Positions 12,397-20,926 of a DNA stretch of 64,000 nucleotides are shown piece by piece. The position numbers and the translations under genes are program-made. The stretch spans positions 2,728,001 to 2,792,000 of the forward strand of contig NZ_CP066831.1 of NCBI RefSeq assembly GCF_016598615.1, given 5' to 3'. The notes under the pieces were generated by a model that was not told the DNA's origin, ran no database searches, and saw only the letters and a program-made list of their open reading frames with translations. Position 1 is the stretch's first letter. Each line of letters opens with the position of its first letter. The stretch is from Streptomyces liliifuscus. Lineage in GTDB: Bacteria > Actinomycetota > Actinomycetes > Streptomycetales > Streptomycetaceae.

Positions 12397-12780
12397 ATGC
12401 GCAAGATGACCGCGGCACTCGCCGCCGCCGGAGCATTCGCCCTCATGGTCACCACCGCTCAGAGCGCCGCGGCCGACGGGCACGGCCGTGGCTGGTACGG
12501 CGTGTGGGCGGACGGGGTCAACGTCCGCGACATCAACGAGGGCAACTGCGCCACCTCACCGAGCACCTCGAACTGCCCCAGCGTCATCGGTCAGATCAAC
12601 TCGTGGGACGAGGTGCTGGTGTACTGCCAGATCCCGGGCCAGACGGTTGGCGGCAACCCGTACTGGGTGATGGTCTCGCCGCGGGGCTGGGACAAGTACG
12701 GAATCATTTCCAGCTACTACGTCGAGAACAACAGCAACTGGATCGACGGCGTACCCGGCCCGAACGGCTGCTCGATCTAG
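12397..12780 (+). CDS. Small secreted SH3-like protein
   Basis: ATG at 12397 follows GAAAGGAA and opens a Sec signal peptide (MRKMTAALAAAGAFALMVTTAQSAAA), giving 127 residues. The mature part of about 100 residues has four cysteines and the pattern WADGVNVRD...GQINSWDEVLVYCQ...WVMVSPRGWDKYGIISSYYV. This fits a bacterial SH3-like fold found in small extracellular Streptomyces proteins. No catalytic motif is seen. Wall or peptide binding is possible but not shown. It is divergent from the I36-like gene. Confidence 0.85.
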   Translation: MRKMTAALAAAGAFALMVTTAQSAAADGHGRGWYGVWADGVNVRDINEGNCATSPSTSNCPSVIGQINSWDEVLVYCQIPGQTVGGNPYWVMVSPRGWDKYGIISSYYVENNSNWIDGVPGPNGCSI

Positions 12781-12850
12781 GATCCTCGACGAGGACACGG
12801 CGCAGGAGATCTGGGAGGATGCTGCCCAGACCAGAAGCCGGAGGATCCTC

Positions 12851-13678
12851 ATGCTGAAGCAGGTCGCCGAAGGTGTGCTGGTCCATCAGAGTGAGCTGAT
12901 CCAGAACAACACCGCTGTCGTGCTGGGCAGGGACGGCGTACTGCTCATCGACGCCGGGATTACCGGCGATGAAATGGCCTGTCTGGCGAACGACCTTCGT
13001 GAGCTGGGTCAGCCCGTTGCAGCGGGATTCTCGACGCATCCTGATTGGGATCACGTGCTCTGGCATGCCGAACTCGGCGAAGCGCCTCGTTACGGTACGG
13101 CCCGCTGCGCGGCGTATATGGAAGACCTGCTGTCGAACGCGGACTGGAGGGCCCGCGCCGCTGAGGCGCTGCCGCCGGAAATCGCCGAGGAAACTCCGCT
13201 GGACCTGTTCGGCCTCATTACGGGGCTGCCCGCTGATACCGCGCACATTCCCTGGGACGGCCCCAAGGTCCGGATCATTGAGCATCCGGCTCACGCCCCG
13301 GGCCATGCGGCGCTGCTGATCGAGGAACGCGGGGTTCTCGCCGCCGGCGACATGTTGTCCGATGTCCTCATTCCGATGCTCGACGACACCACGAATCCCA
13401 TTGAGAACTACCTCGTCGGGCTGAGTCTGATCGAGGGCGTGGCGGACGACGTCGATGTCCTCATCCCCGGTCACGGATCCATCGCCAGAGCCGATGAGGT
13501 ACGCACACGGATCGACCAGGATCGAGCGTACGTGCACGCCCTGCGTGACGGCCGTGCTCCCAGCGACCCGCGGCTCGGCCCATCGGCCAAGCCCGGCTGG
13601 GAGTGGGTCGACGACATCCACGAAGGACAACGCCGGCGCCTCGCCCAGGGAAGCGAGCGCGACGGGACATCCGGCTAG
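12851..13678 (+). CDS. MBL-fold metallo-hydrolase
   Basis: This 275-residue metallo-beta-lactamase-fold protein has the first metal motif STHPDWDH (His63, Asp67, His68). The His usual at position 65 is Asp. HAPGHAALL follows around residues 148-156, then AAGDMLSD and a late IPGHG. ATG 12851 follows CCGGAGG. Substrate is unknown; the fold covers lactonases, glyoxalases and nucleases. Codon use is a little less GC-biased than its neighbours (several ATT, GAA and GAT codons), which may point to acquisition. A 70-bp gap separates it from the SH3-like gene. Confidence 0.9.
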   Translation: MLKQVAEGVLVHQSELIQNNTAVVLGRDGVLLIDAGITGDEMACLANDLRELGQPVAAGFSTHPDWDHVLWHAELGEAPRYGTARCAAYMEDLLSNADWRARAAEALPPEIAEETPLDLFGLITGLPADTAHIPWDGPKVRIIEHPAHAPGHAALLIEERGVLAAGDMLSDVLIPMLDDTTNPIENYLVGLSLIEGVADDVDVLIPGHGSIARADEVRTRIDQDRAYVHALRDGRAPSDPRLGPSAKPGWEWVDDIHEGQRRRLAQGSERDGTSG

Positions 13679-13693
13679 GGAGCCGCTTCCGCC

Positions 13694-13787
13694 GCTCGAA
13701 AGCTGCTCGAAAGCTGCTCGAGAACTGAGGGTGCGGGTCTCGATGAGCGACGGACCCCAGATCGCGGGTCACCAGATCGCGGGTCAC
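13694..13787. repeat. Two short tandem repeats between convergent genes
   Basis: GCTCGAAAGCT occurs twice head to tail (13694-13704, 13705-13715), with a third degenerate copy to 13726. CAGATCGCGGGTCAC occurs twice (13758-13772, 13773-13787), and the second copy runs into the stop codon of the AraC-type gene. The intergenic region between the MBL gene and the AraC gene is almost filled by these repeats, which look like slippage products. Confidence 0.8.
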
Positions 13788-14761
13788 CGCTCCCGTCGTA
13801 GGTCGCGGGCCGTCGTGCCGTACTGGGACTTGAGGGCTCGGGACAGGTGGCGTGGGTCGTGGAGGCCCCAGCGGGCGGCTACGGCGGCTGTCGTACGGCC
13901 GTCCTGGGCGGGGTCGAGGAGGTCGCGGCGGACGCGGGCGAGTCGTTCGCCGCGCAGCCAGGCCGCGAAGGGGGCGCCGGTGCGGTGGAACAGTCGGTGG
14001 AGCTGGCGGGCCGAGATGCCGTGGGCCACCGCGACCGAGTCGACGCACAGGGACGGGTCGGAGAGGTTCGCCAGCACATAGACGCGGATGCGGTCGACCA
14101 GTTCGGTGGCCGTGTCCATCCGGCCCGGCTCGGTCTCCGTGAAGGCCGCGAGGAGGAGGGACACCAGGGCGTCCCCCGCGTGGGCCTGGGCCGGCCCCGC
14201 CAGTTCGTCGAGGTGGCGGCCCAGCCCCTGGAGGAACGCGGCGAGCACGGCCTGCGCACCGGTGTCGGCGGGCAGGCGACGGGCCGCCCGGGCGGCCACG
14301 GTGTCGGCGTGCCGCCCCAGTTCGGTGCGCGAGATGCCGACGGCCATGACGTCACAGCCGTCGGCGACGGCTAATCGGTACGGGCGTGTCATGTCGAAGA
14401 CCACGAAGTCGCCGCTGTGCGCCCGGGATTGGGTGCCGCCCTGGTCGGCCGCCGCGGGCTCGGCCGACCTGTGCAGCGTGATCTTCAGCAGCTCCGGGTC
14501 GGTGGACGAGATCGCCCGCGCCGACCGCTGGACCAGATGCCCCGAGCCCCGGATCCGCGCCACCGCCGCACGCCCGACCGCCGCCGCGTCGATGTCGGCC
14601 CGGAACGCGCCCGCCTCGACTCCTGTGCCGACTCCCGAGCCAACTCCCGCCCCTGCGGACGCTCTTGGTGCCGTCACCGCGAGTGGCGCGAGGACCGTGG
14701 ACGCGGCCCTCTCCAACTCGCCGACAGTGGCCTGGTGTACGCGTAAGGCGCCACCGCTCAT
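13784..14761 (-). CDS. AraC-family transcriptional regulator
   Basis: This regulator has 325 residues starting at ATG 14761 (MSGGALRVHQ), which has GGGAG seven nt before it; an ATG 26 codons upstream has none. The N-terminal part looks like the AraC-binding-like domain 2 sensor (DFVVFDMTRPYRLAVADG). The last 100 residues carry two helix-turn-helix units (SARQLHRLFHRTGAPFAAWL and TTAAVAARWGLHDPRHLSRA). A low-complexity Ala/Gly/Val run (about residues 30-55) links start and sensor. No enzyme gene is directly adjacent, so the target is unknown. Confidence 0.92.
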   Translation of the reverse strand: MSGGALRVHQATVGELERAASTVLAPLAVTAPRASAGAGVGSGVGTGVEAGAFRADIDAAAVGRAAVARIRGSGHLVQRSARAISSTDPELLKITLHRSAEPAAADQGGTQSRAHSGDFVVFDMTRPYRLAVADGCDVMAVGISRTELGRHADTVAARAARRLPADTGAQAVLAAFLQGLGRHLDELAGPAQAHAGDALVSLLLAAFTETEPGRMDTATELVDRIRVYVLANLSDPSLCVDSVAVAHGISARQLHRLFHRTGAPFAAWLRGERLARVRRDLLDPAQDGRTTAAVAARWGLHDPRHLSRALKSQYGTTARDLRRER

Positions 14762-14956
14762 GGAACCGCTCCCTGACTTGCCCGGGCATTTATCGGTATA
14801 TCGATTGACCCACTTGAGAGTTACCCGGTTTCCGTGCACGAATCGGAGACGGTCCGGGCAGGAATTGGAGACTCACCGCGCCACCGCTTCCGTACCTTCT
14901 TCGTGGGGGAGCGACGTCGGCTGGGACCCTCACCACAGTTCCAGCCGACTGCTCCG

Positions 14957-15406
14957 TCACCGGCGCCACCGGCCCGGCACCAGGACCTCCGCCCACACGA
15001 CCTTGTACGTCCCGCCCAGGCACAGGTCCGTTCCCCACTTCTCGGCCAGCGCGGCCACGATCAGCAGCCCGCGCCCGCTCTCGTCCGACGGCTCCTGGAG
15101 CACCGGCCGCCGCTCGGTCCGCCCGTCGGCCACCTCCACGCGTACGACGTCCGCCTCGTCCCGCAGCACCAGCCGTACGCGGAAGTCGCGGCCCCTCACC
15201 CGCCCGTGCCGCACCGCGTTCGCCGCGAGCTCGGCCACGACCAGCGTCACGGACTCGCTCACCTCGCTGTCGTAGGCGAAGCCCCACACGTCCATCCGGT
15301 TCGCGACCAGCCGCCGCGCGAGCCGGGCCCCTCGCGGGGTGCAGCTGAAAAGCTGCGTGAACGTACGTACGGTGTCGGGCACTTGGACCCGGATGTCTCC
15401 TCGCAT
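14957..15406 (-). CDS. HATPase_c anti-sigma-factor-like ATP-binding protein
   Basis: This is a 149-residue RsbW-like single-domain ATPase. The N box reads VVAELAANAVRHG (about residues 55-67). Later nucleotide-binding segments are VRVEVADGRTERRP and ESGRGLLIVAALAEKWG. Proteins of this kind are very numerous in Streptomyces and are often encoded beside an XRE/DUF397 pair, as here. They may act as partner-switching kinases on anti-anti-sigma factors. It is divergent from the XRE gene, so the two probably share a regulatory region. Confidence 0.93.
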   Translation of the reverse strand: MRGDIRVQVPDTVRTFTQLFSCTPRGARLARRLVANRMDVWGFAYDSEVSESVTLVVAELAANAVRHGRVRGRDFRVRLVLRDEADVVRVEVADGRTERRPVLQEPSDESGRGLLIVAALAEKWGTDLCLGGTYKVVWAEVLVPGRWRR

Positions 15407-15519
15407 GGGTCAACGGTCCCGGGGCGAGGGGGCGTCGACCAGCTCCGCCACTCGTACGCCGCACGCCGTACGAGTTCACGTTGTGGACAGTACGGGTGAC
15501 GTTCCGTGACCATGACGGA

Positions 15520-16347
15520 ATGACCAACAGCACGACGAACGAGCCCGAGCCGTCGGACAGTTTGAAGACGTTCGGGCTGGTCCACAAGGCTTTCCGCAAG
15601 CGGGCGGGTCTGACGCAGGAGGAGTTCGCACCGCTGGTGCGGTACCAGCCGTCGACGGTGGCGTCGATCGAGCAGGGGCGGCGGTTACCGCCGCGGGTGT
15701 ATGTGGAGCGGGCGGAGGAGGTACTGGACGCGTTCGGGGTGCTGCGGGCGGCCGCCAAGTACGCCACGCGCGAGCCTGGCTTGGCTTCTTGGTTCCGCAA
15801 ATGGGCGGACCTTGAGGAGCAGGCGATCAGCCTCTACACGTTCGAGAACCGGCTGGTGCCGGGCCTTCTCCAGACGGAGGCGTACGCACGCACCTTGTTC
15901 AACGCGCGGTTGCCGGTGCTGACCGACGCGCAGATCGAGGCCCAGCTCGCCGCCCGCGCGGACCGCCAGCGACTGTTGACCGAGATGCCCAACACGGCGT
16001 TCAGCTTCATCGTCGAGGAGCACATCGTCAAGCGCGGGACCGGGGGTACGGATGTCACGCGCGAGCTGATCGATCACCTCCTGGCGGTAACGGAACTGCG
16101 CAACGTAGAGCTGCAGTTGATGCCGGAGACACGTCATATTCATGCCGGTCTGAACGGCCCCATCCAGCTGCTGGAGACCAGCGACAACGACTGGTTCGGC
16201 TACTGCGAGGGGCAGGAGAGTGGCCAGCTCATCGTCAGTCCGAAAACGGTCAGTGTCCTCCACATGCGCTATGCGAAACTGCGTTCACAGGCTCTCACCC
16301 CGGACGATTCCCGGAGCCTGCTGGAGCGGACGCGAGGAGCACTATGA
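15520..16347 (+). CDS. XRE-family regulator with DUF5753
   Basis: ATG at 15520 gives about 275 residues that begin MTNSTTNEPEPSD. An in-frame start 39 nt earlier is possible, but it would add an unconserved-looking stretch. An N-terminal helix-turn-helix (AGLTQEEFAPLVRYQPSTVA) is followed by the DUF5753 region (YTFENRLVPGLLQTEAYAR onward). The gene overlaps the DUF397 gene by ATGA. This pair, plus the neighbouring anti-sigma-like ATPase, is the WhiJ/AbaA-type unit that Streptomyces uses in developmental and secondary-metabolism control. Partner specificity cannot be read here. Confidence 0.93.
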   Translation: MTNSTTNEPEPSDSLKTFGLVHKAFRKRAGLTQEEFAPLVRYQPSTVASIEQGRRLPPRVYVERAEEVLDAFGVLRAAAKYATREPGLASWFRKWADLEEQAISLYTFENRLVPGLLQTEAYARTLFNARLPVLTDAQIEAQLAARADRQRLLTEMPNTAFSFIVEEHIVKRGTGGTDVTRELIDHLLAVTELRNVELQLMPETRHIHAGLNGPIQLLETSDNDWFGYCEGQESGQLIVSPKTVSVLHMRYAKLRSQALTPDDSRSLLERTRGAL

Positions 16348-16541
16348 GCACCACCGAGCTGGCCTGGGTCAAGAGCAGCTACAGCGGCGACAGCTCTGGC
16401 GACTGCGTCGAAGTCGCCGCCTCCCTCACCGCCGTCCACGTCCGCGACTCCAAGAACACCCGCGGGCCCCAGCTCGCTCTCTCCCCCACCGCCTGGGGCG
16501 ACTTCGTCGCGTCGGTCAGTGGTCCGCGCAGCACGGCGTAG
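16344..16541 (+). CDS. DUF397 small protein
   Basis: This 65-residue protein has the family hallmarks LAWVKSSYSGDSSGDCVEVA and VHVRDSKNTRGPQL, plus a C-terminal W-x-x-F-V segment. It overlaps the XRE gene by 4 nt and is translationally coupled to it. DUF397 proteins act with their cognate XRE partner, probably by binding it. The 3' end overlaps the convergent gene at 16516 by 26 bp. Confidence 0.95.
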   Translation: MSTTELAWVKSSYSGDSSGDCVEVAASLTAVHVRDSKNTRGPQLALSPTAWGDFVASVSGPRSTA

Positions 16542-17016
16542 GGTCCGGGACCTCGAACGGGACCAGTACCCCTCCCACCGCGGGCATCAGGGTCAGGACG
16601 AGTTCGCCGTCCTGCCACTGCGGGCGGACGTGATCCCTCGTCACCACCCTCTGGTCCGGCGGGGGTTCACCCGCCGCCCCCAACACCGTGACACGGTCGA
16701 TCGCGGAGCCGGACAGCAGCTCCGCGACCGTCACCGTGCCGGTCAGGGCGGCCGACCCGGGGTACACGACGGCCCGGCCCACCTCGTCGGGCGCGCCGGT
16801 CGTCACCTCGTACCCCTTGACCGTGAGCCCGCGGGCGGCCTCGGGGGACGCCGTCGTGAACGACAGCACCACCCGCGGTCGTTCCCCGCGTACCAGGTGG
16901 GTACAGCCGAACCCGCCCTCCGGGAGGGCGAGTTCGGCTGCCAGTGCCAGCAGCAGGTGGTCGGCCGCACGCAGGTCGCGTACGTCGGTGTCGACCGTGA
17001 TGACATGCTGGTTCAC
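16516..17016 (-). CDS. Conserved hypothetical protein coupled to the PHP phosphoesterase
   Basis: GTG at 17016 overlaps the stop of the PHP gene in GTGA, giving 166 residues that begin VNQHVITVDTDVRDLRAADH. A longer reading from 17064 would only overlap the PHP gene further. No signal peptide or membrane segment is seen. It is rich in beta-type hydrophobic stretches and ends in CCADH. I do not recognise the family. Translational coupling suggests that it assists or modifies the phosphoesterase function, although that protein is exported and this one is apparently not. Confidence 0.75.
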   Translation of the reverse strand: MNQHVITVDTDVRDLRAADHLLLALAAELALPEGGFGCTHLVRGERPRVVLSFTTASPEAARGLTVKGYEVTTGAPDEVGRAVVYPGSAALTGTVTVAELLSGSAIDRVTVLGAAGEPPPDQRVVTRDHVRPQWQDGELVLTLMPAVGGVLVPFEVPDPTPCCADH

Positions 17017-18722
17017 GCGGGGAGGACCCACACGGGGTTCGAGTAGAACCACAGGTCGTTCCACGGGTCGGCGTCGCCGACGACGTCGATCGCGGGGCCC
17101 GCGGGGTCGACGGCCGCGCCCCGCGAGCCGACGGCGGACCGCTTGCCGTCGGAGCCGCGCAGGCGGACGTAGAGCGGGCGGTCGACGCGGCCGAGGGAGT
17201 ACGTGATCCGGGCCGTGCCGGTGGACTTGTTGACTTCGTACGACTTGACGACCTTGGCGGTCGGCGCGGTGAAGGTGTCCTTGTCCGCGACCGGGCCGGT
17301 GACGTCACCCTGGATGACGTCCACGCGGGCCAACTTCGGGGTGAAGCCCGCCCAGTTGGGGCCGTCGGCAAGAGCGATGTCCACGGTCAGGGTGACGTTC
17401 GTGCCCTTCTTGACGTGCAGGGCGCCGCCGAGGGTGGCCCAGCGGCTGCCGCCGGAGAGGCGGACGTCGAGGCCGCTGAGGAGCTGGCCGTGGTCGACCC
17501 AGACACGGCCCGCGCGTATGCCGTCCATGACGGCGGCGTACGAGAAGCCGTCGGAGCCGACGTGGGTGCGGCTGTACTGGCCGGGCCAGTAGTCGCCCTG
17601 CGTGATGTCGATCTTGCCCGCGTAAACGGGGTCGTCGTAACGGCCGTTGGTGTTGAAGTCGCCGCCGCCGCGCGCCGCGGTGTCCGCGTAGACCTGGTGC
17701 GAGTCGGAGTTGGCGCTGATCCACCAGGCCTTGCCCTCGGCGAGCAGGCTGTCCCACAGGCCGCCGACGGTGGCGGTCATCCAGTCGAAGCCGCCCCAGG
17801 TGCGGTAGCTCTCCGGCGGGTAGCCGGCGAAGGAGTCGACGCTCGGGTTGTTGTCGTAGATGCCGCGGGCCCGGCCCATGCCGAGGGGCGCGGGCAGACC
17901 GGCCGCCTGGTGGCCCGGCGCGCCCTCGAAGCCGACGGCGATCTGGTGGCTCGCGGGCGTCGCGTCGCGCCAGGCACGGATCTCGTGCGGCGAGTCGACA
18001 CCGCGCCGCGCCGGGTGGTTGGCGAGCATCAGCGCGTCCTTGACCTTGCGCCGCTTGACCTGGTCGCCGAGGAAGGCGAGACCCGCGATGGCGAGCGCCT
18101 CGTTGGCGGGCGAGGAGCCGGAGGCGCCCTTGACGCTGCCGTCGTAGTCGGTCTCGAACTGCTTGAGGACGGAGACCTCGTTCTTGCCGGGGTGCACGAA
18201 GACCGTGCCGTGCTCGGCGCCCGGGATGTTCCACTCCAGGCCCTGGAAGACGAGGGTGTCCTCGTAGGCGTCACGGGCCGCCTTGATGTCCGGGTTGACC
18301 TTGTCCACACCGATCTTGGCGTGCGCGACGCTGCCGTGGTCGGTGATGACCAGCCAGTCCATGCCGTGCTTGGCGCCCTGGCGGACCTGGTCGACGACGC
18401 GGTACTTGCCGTCGCTGCTGTACTGCGTGTGGATGTGGTGGTCGCCCGCCAGCCAGAGGAAGCCCTTCTTTCTCCAGCCGCCGGACGCCGGCTGGGCGGC
18501 GGCGGCCGTCCCGCCGGTCGCGCCGCCGAGGACTCCGGCGGTCGCCAGACCCGCGCCGAGCAGACCCGCGCGGCGCAGCATGGAGCGGCGCGAGCGCTGG
18601 TCGGGCGTCAGGGCCTCGTCGGGCACTGAGGTGTCGAAGGCGGCGGGCAGCGTCGTACCGCCCTCATGACCGTGGTCGTGGTCGTGATGGTGGTGGTGCC
18701 CGTGTCCGTGACTGTGCCCCAT
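17013..18722 (-). CDS. Tat-exported PHP-domain phosphoesterase with His-rich N-terminus
   Basis: This is a 569-residue protein. ATG 18722 has AGGAGG just upstream. Residues 3-19 are nearly all His, Asp and Gly. A twin-arginine signal follows (RSRRSMLRRAGLLGAG, Arg45-Arg46). The PHP metal motifs are visible as GDHHIHTQYSSDG, VITDHGSVAHA and later ANSDSHQVY. These motifs bind two or three metal ions and hydrolyse phosphoesters. Export via Tat fits a cofactor-loaded metalloenzyme. The C-terminal 180 residues look like beta domains. It is divergent from a secreted EEP phosphodiesterase, and the pair could serve extracellular phosphate scavenging. Confidence 0.92.
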   Translation of the reverse strand: MGHSHGHGHHHHHDHDHGHEGGTTLPAAFDTSVPDEALTPDQRSRRSMLRRAGLLGAGLATAGVLGGATGGTAAAAQPASGGWRKKGFLWLAGDHHIHTQYSSDGKYRVVDQVRQGAKHGMDWLVITDHGSVAHAKIGVDKVNPDIKAARDAYEDTLVFQGLEWNIPGAEHGTVFVHPGKNEVSVLKQFETDYDGSVKGASGSSPANEALAIAGLAFLGDQVKRRKVKDALMLANHPARRGVDSPHEIRAWRDATPASHQIAVGFEGAPGHQAAGLPAPLGMGRARGIYDNNPSVDSFAGYPPESYRTWGGFDWMTATVGGLWDSLLAEGKAWWISANSDSHQVYADTAARGGGDFNTNGRYDDPVYAGKIDITQGDYWPGQYSRTHVGSDGFSYAAVMDGIRAGRVWVDHGQLLSGLDVRLSGGSRWATLGGALHVKKGTNVTLTVDIALADGPNWAGFTPKLARVDVIQGDVTGPVADKDTFTAPTAKVVKSYEVNKSTGTARITYSLGRVDRPLYVRLRGSDGKRSAVGSRGAAVDPAGPAIDVVGDADPWNDLWFYSNPVWVLPA

Positions 18723-18779
18723 GTCGGCCTCCTGTGCCCGGCGCCGCCGGTGCGGACGCGCGTATGGAGACTCGATGCG

Positions 18780-18930
18780 AAACATGAACTTTGGTCAACA
18801 CCAGGGTGATCGCAGGGCGACACCGACACGGCAGGTCGCCTCGTCCCCCACTGTTCCCCCAACTGCCCTTGTCCGTCACACTGGTTGACCTTGAACCTGA
18901 ACAGCGTTCAACTTTTCTCGGATACCCGCA
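18780..18930. promoter_or_regulatory. Divergent regulatory region with GTTCA-type repeats
   Basis: TTGAAC (18891-18896) and GTTCAA (18906-18911) form an inverted repeat. On the minus strand GTTGAAC, GTTCAGGTTCA and GGTCAACC follow one another, and GTTGACC/GTTCATG occur again near 18783-18800. Such GTTCA-type repeats recall the Streptomyces PhoP box, but the spacing is not a clean 11 bp. The region serves both the PHP and the EEP gene. Confidence 0.35.
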
Positions 18931-18988
18931 GCACCCCTGATCCCCACGGTTCGCCTCCCTGTTTCCTCCGACTGGAGACACCCCCACC

Positions 18989-20314
18989 ATGAGAAGACTC
19001 ATCGGCTCCCTGATGGCCGGCGCGCTGGCCCTCGCCGGGCTCACCGCCGTCGCCTCGACGCCCGCCGCGGCCGCCGCCCCCTCCTCCGGCTCCTTCAACG
19101 TCCTCACGTACAACGTCGCGGGCCTTCCGGAGGGGCTGAGCTCCGGGAACCCGGCGGTGAACACCCCGCTGATCTCCCCGCGGCTCGGCGCGTACGACAT
19201 CGTGAACGTGCAGGAGGACTTCAACTACCACGCAGCGCTGTACGCGGGCGACAACCACCCGTACCGCACGGCGACCAGTGGCGGTGTGCCCTTCGGCGAC
19301 GGCCTCAACACCCTCTCGGACTACGCGTTCGACGACTTCGAGCGGGTGCGCTGGAACGACTGCACCGGCACCAACTGCCTTACGCCCAAGGGCTTTTCGC
19401 TCGCGCGGGTCCGCTTGGCGGAAGGCGTCTTCGTCGACCTCTACAACGTGCACACGAACGCGGACTCCACGGACGACGCCCTCGCCGCCCGCCGCAAGAA
19501 CGTCGAGCAGCTCTCGGCCTTCATCACGGCCAACTCCTCGGGCAACGCGGTGATCGTCATGGGCGACACCAACACCCGCTACACCCGCGCGGGCGACAAC
19601 ATCCGCCTGCTGTCGACCGCGAACGGCCTCACCGACGCGTGGGTCCAGCTGGTGCGCGGCGGCAACGCCCCGGCCCAGGGCAGCGACGCGATCGTCTGCC
19701 CCACCACCGCGCCCACGAACGACTGCGAGGTCGTGGACAAGGTCCTCTACCGGGGCAGCGACCTGGTGAACCTGTCCGCGAGCCGCTACAACAACGACTG
19801 GGCGAAGTTCCTGGACTCGGCGGGCGGCAACCTCTCCGACCACTTCCCGCACGCCGTCGACTTCTCGTGGACGCTGCCCGCCGAGCTGCGGGCGAGCGAC
19901 ACGTTCGGCGGCCCGCACGGCACGGCCTTCAACGACTCGGACGAGCTCCCGGCCACGCCCTCGCCGCGCACACTGACGCTGCGCGGTGCCTCCCGCCTGG
20001 ACGCGGTGTCGCTCACGCTCGACGGCGGTACGGCCCTGACCCATGGCGGCACGGGCGGTACGGCCGCCTCGCTCACCCTGGCCGCCGGTGAGCACCTCAC
20101 CTCGGTCAAGCTCACCCGGGGCCAGAAGGACGGCCGGACCCGGGTCTTCTCGGCGGCCTTCACCACCGACAAGTCCCGTACGGTGACGGCCGGTTCGGCC
20201 ACGTCCGACGCGGTGACGTACACGGCTCCGGCCGGTTGGCAGATCGTCGGCTTCACGGGCCGCTCGGGCGCCGAGATCGACAAGCTGGGTGTGGTGTACG
20301 CGCCGATCGGCTGA
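18989..20314 (+). CDS. Secreted EEP phosphodiesterase with jacalin-like C-terminal domain
   Basis: This 441-residue protein has a Sec signal peptide (residues 1-31, ending PAAAAA). The endonuclease/exonuclease/phosphatase fold shows TYNVAGLPE, VNVQEDF, YNVHTNAD, VMGDTNTRY and the final catalytic SDHFPHAVDF near residue 290. The last 130 residues (GGPHGTAFNDSDELP ... QIVGFTGRSGAEIDKLGVVYAP) match a jacalin-like lectin fold. The enzyme is therefore probably an extracellular phospholipase/sphingomyelinase-like or nuclease-like phosphodiesterase targeted by the lectin. Exact substrate is open. It is divergent from the PHP phosphoesterase. Confidence 0.92.
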   Translation: MRRLIGSLMAGALALAGLTAVASTPAAAAAPSSGSFNVLTYNVAGLPEGLSSGNPAVNTPLISPRLGAYDIVNVQEDFNYHAALYAGDNHPYRTATSGGVPFGDGLNTLSDYAFDDFERVRWNDCTGTNCLTPKGFSLARVRLAEGVFVDLYNVHTNADSTDDALAARRKNVEQLSAFITANSSGNAVIVMGDTNTRYTRAGDNIRLLSTANGLTDAWVQLVRGGNAPAQGSDAIVCPTTAPTNDCEVVDKVLYRGSDLVNLSASRYNNDWAKFLDSAGGNLSDHFPHAVDFSWTLPAELRASDTFGGPHGTAFNDSDELPATPSPRTLTLRGASRLDAVSLTLDGGTALTHGGTGGTAASLTLAAGEHLTSVKLTRGQKDGRTRVFSAAFTTDKSRTVTAGSATSDAVTYTAPAGWQIVGFTGRSGAEIDKLGVVYAPIG

Positions 20315-20347
20315 TCCCCGACGGCGACCCGACACCGACAAACCTCC

Positions 20348-20379
20348 GCCCGGACAGGTGCTGTACGGCCTGTCCGGGC
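20348..20379 (+). terminator. Terminator after the EEP gene
   Basis: GCCCGGACAGG (20348-20358) and CCTGTCCGGGC (20369-20379) form an 11-bp perfect stem with a 10-nt loop. It lies 34 nt after the EEP stop. It also lies at the end of the convergent small membrane-protein gene and may serve both. Confidence 0.75.
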
Positions 20380-20455
20380 GGCTGTGTGTGCGGTGTCCGT
20401 GCGGGTGTGTCCGGGTGTGTGCGGGCCGTTCAGGGGGCTCGGCCGTGGGGCCGGT

Positions 20456-20821
20456 TCAGATCCTCCAGCCCAGCAGGGGGATGCGCACTCCGGTGAGCAG
20501 GCCCAGGAACATCACCAGGGAGAGGGCCAGGGCCAGGGCGAGGCGTACGACGACGACGTTGTCCAGGGCGCCGCGCAGGCCGGGCGGGGCGACCTTGCCG
20601 AGGAGCCAGGTGACCGGGACCGAGCAGGCGAAGAGCAGGGCGAGCAACTCGATCTGGTCGTCGCCGGCGGGCTGGACCGGGGCGCTGGGATCGAGGTCGT
20701 AGCCCTCCGCGTACATCGCGAAGGCGAGGATCTTCCAGCACAGGGCGCAGAAGAGCGTGGCGGCGGCTTCGACGGGGACGAGACGCGCCCGGAGCCCTTC
20801 CGGGAGGTGTGACAGCAGCAT
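20456..20821 (-). CDS. Small membrane protein downstream of the RHS toxin (candidate immunity)
   Basis: This 121-residue protein has three hydrophobic segments (about residues 17-38, 56-76 and 88-118). No family is recognised and there is no signal peptidase site. It is encoded on the same strand as, and 105 bp after, the RHS protein, which is where polymorphic-toxin immunity genes sit. A 15-bp terminator hairpin between them means it would need readthrough or its own promoter. The ribosome-binding site before ATG 20821 is weak. The immunity role is inferred from position only. Confidence 0.7.
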   Translation of the reverse strand: MLLSHLPEGLRARLVPVEAAATLFCALCWKILAFAMYAEGYDLDPSAPVQPAGDDQIELLALLFACSVPVTWLLGKVAPPGLRGALDNVVVVRLALALALSLVMFLGLLTGVRIPLLGWRI

Positions 20822-20864
20822 GGTCGCTTTCGGGGACGTGGGGGATGTGAGGGGTGGCGGTGAC

Positions 20865-20899
20865 GGCGGGGCCGACCGGGCATTCCGGTCGGCCCCGCC
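20865..20899. terminator. Terminator after the RHS gene
   Basis: GGCGGGGCCGACCGG (20865-20879) and CCGGTCGGCCCCGCC (20885-20899) form a perfect 15-bp stem with a GCATT loop. It lies 27 nt after the RHS stop on the minus strand. A TTTT run sits on the plus-strand side, so plus-strand transcripts would also stop here. Confidence 0.85.
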
Positions 20900-20926
20900 T
20901 TTTGGATCAGTTGAGCGGTGGGTGGA

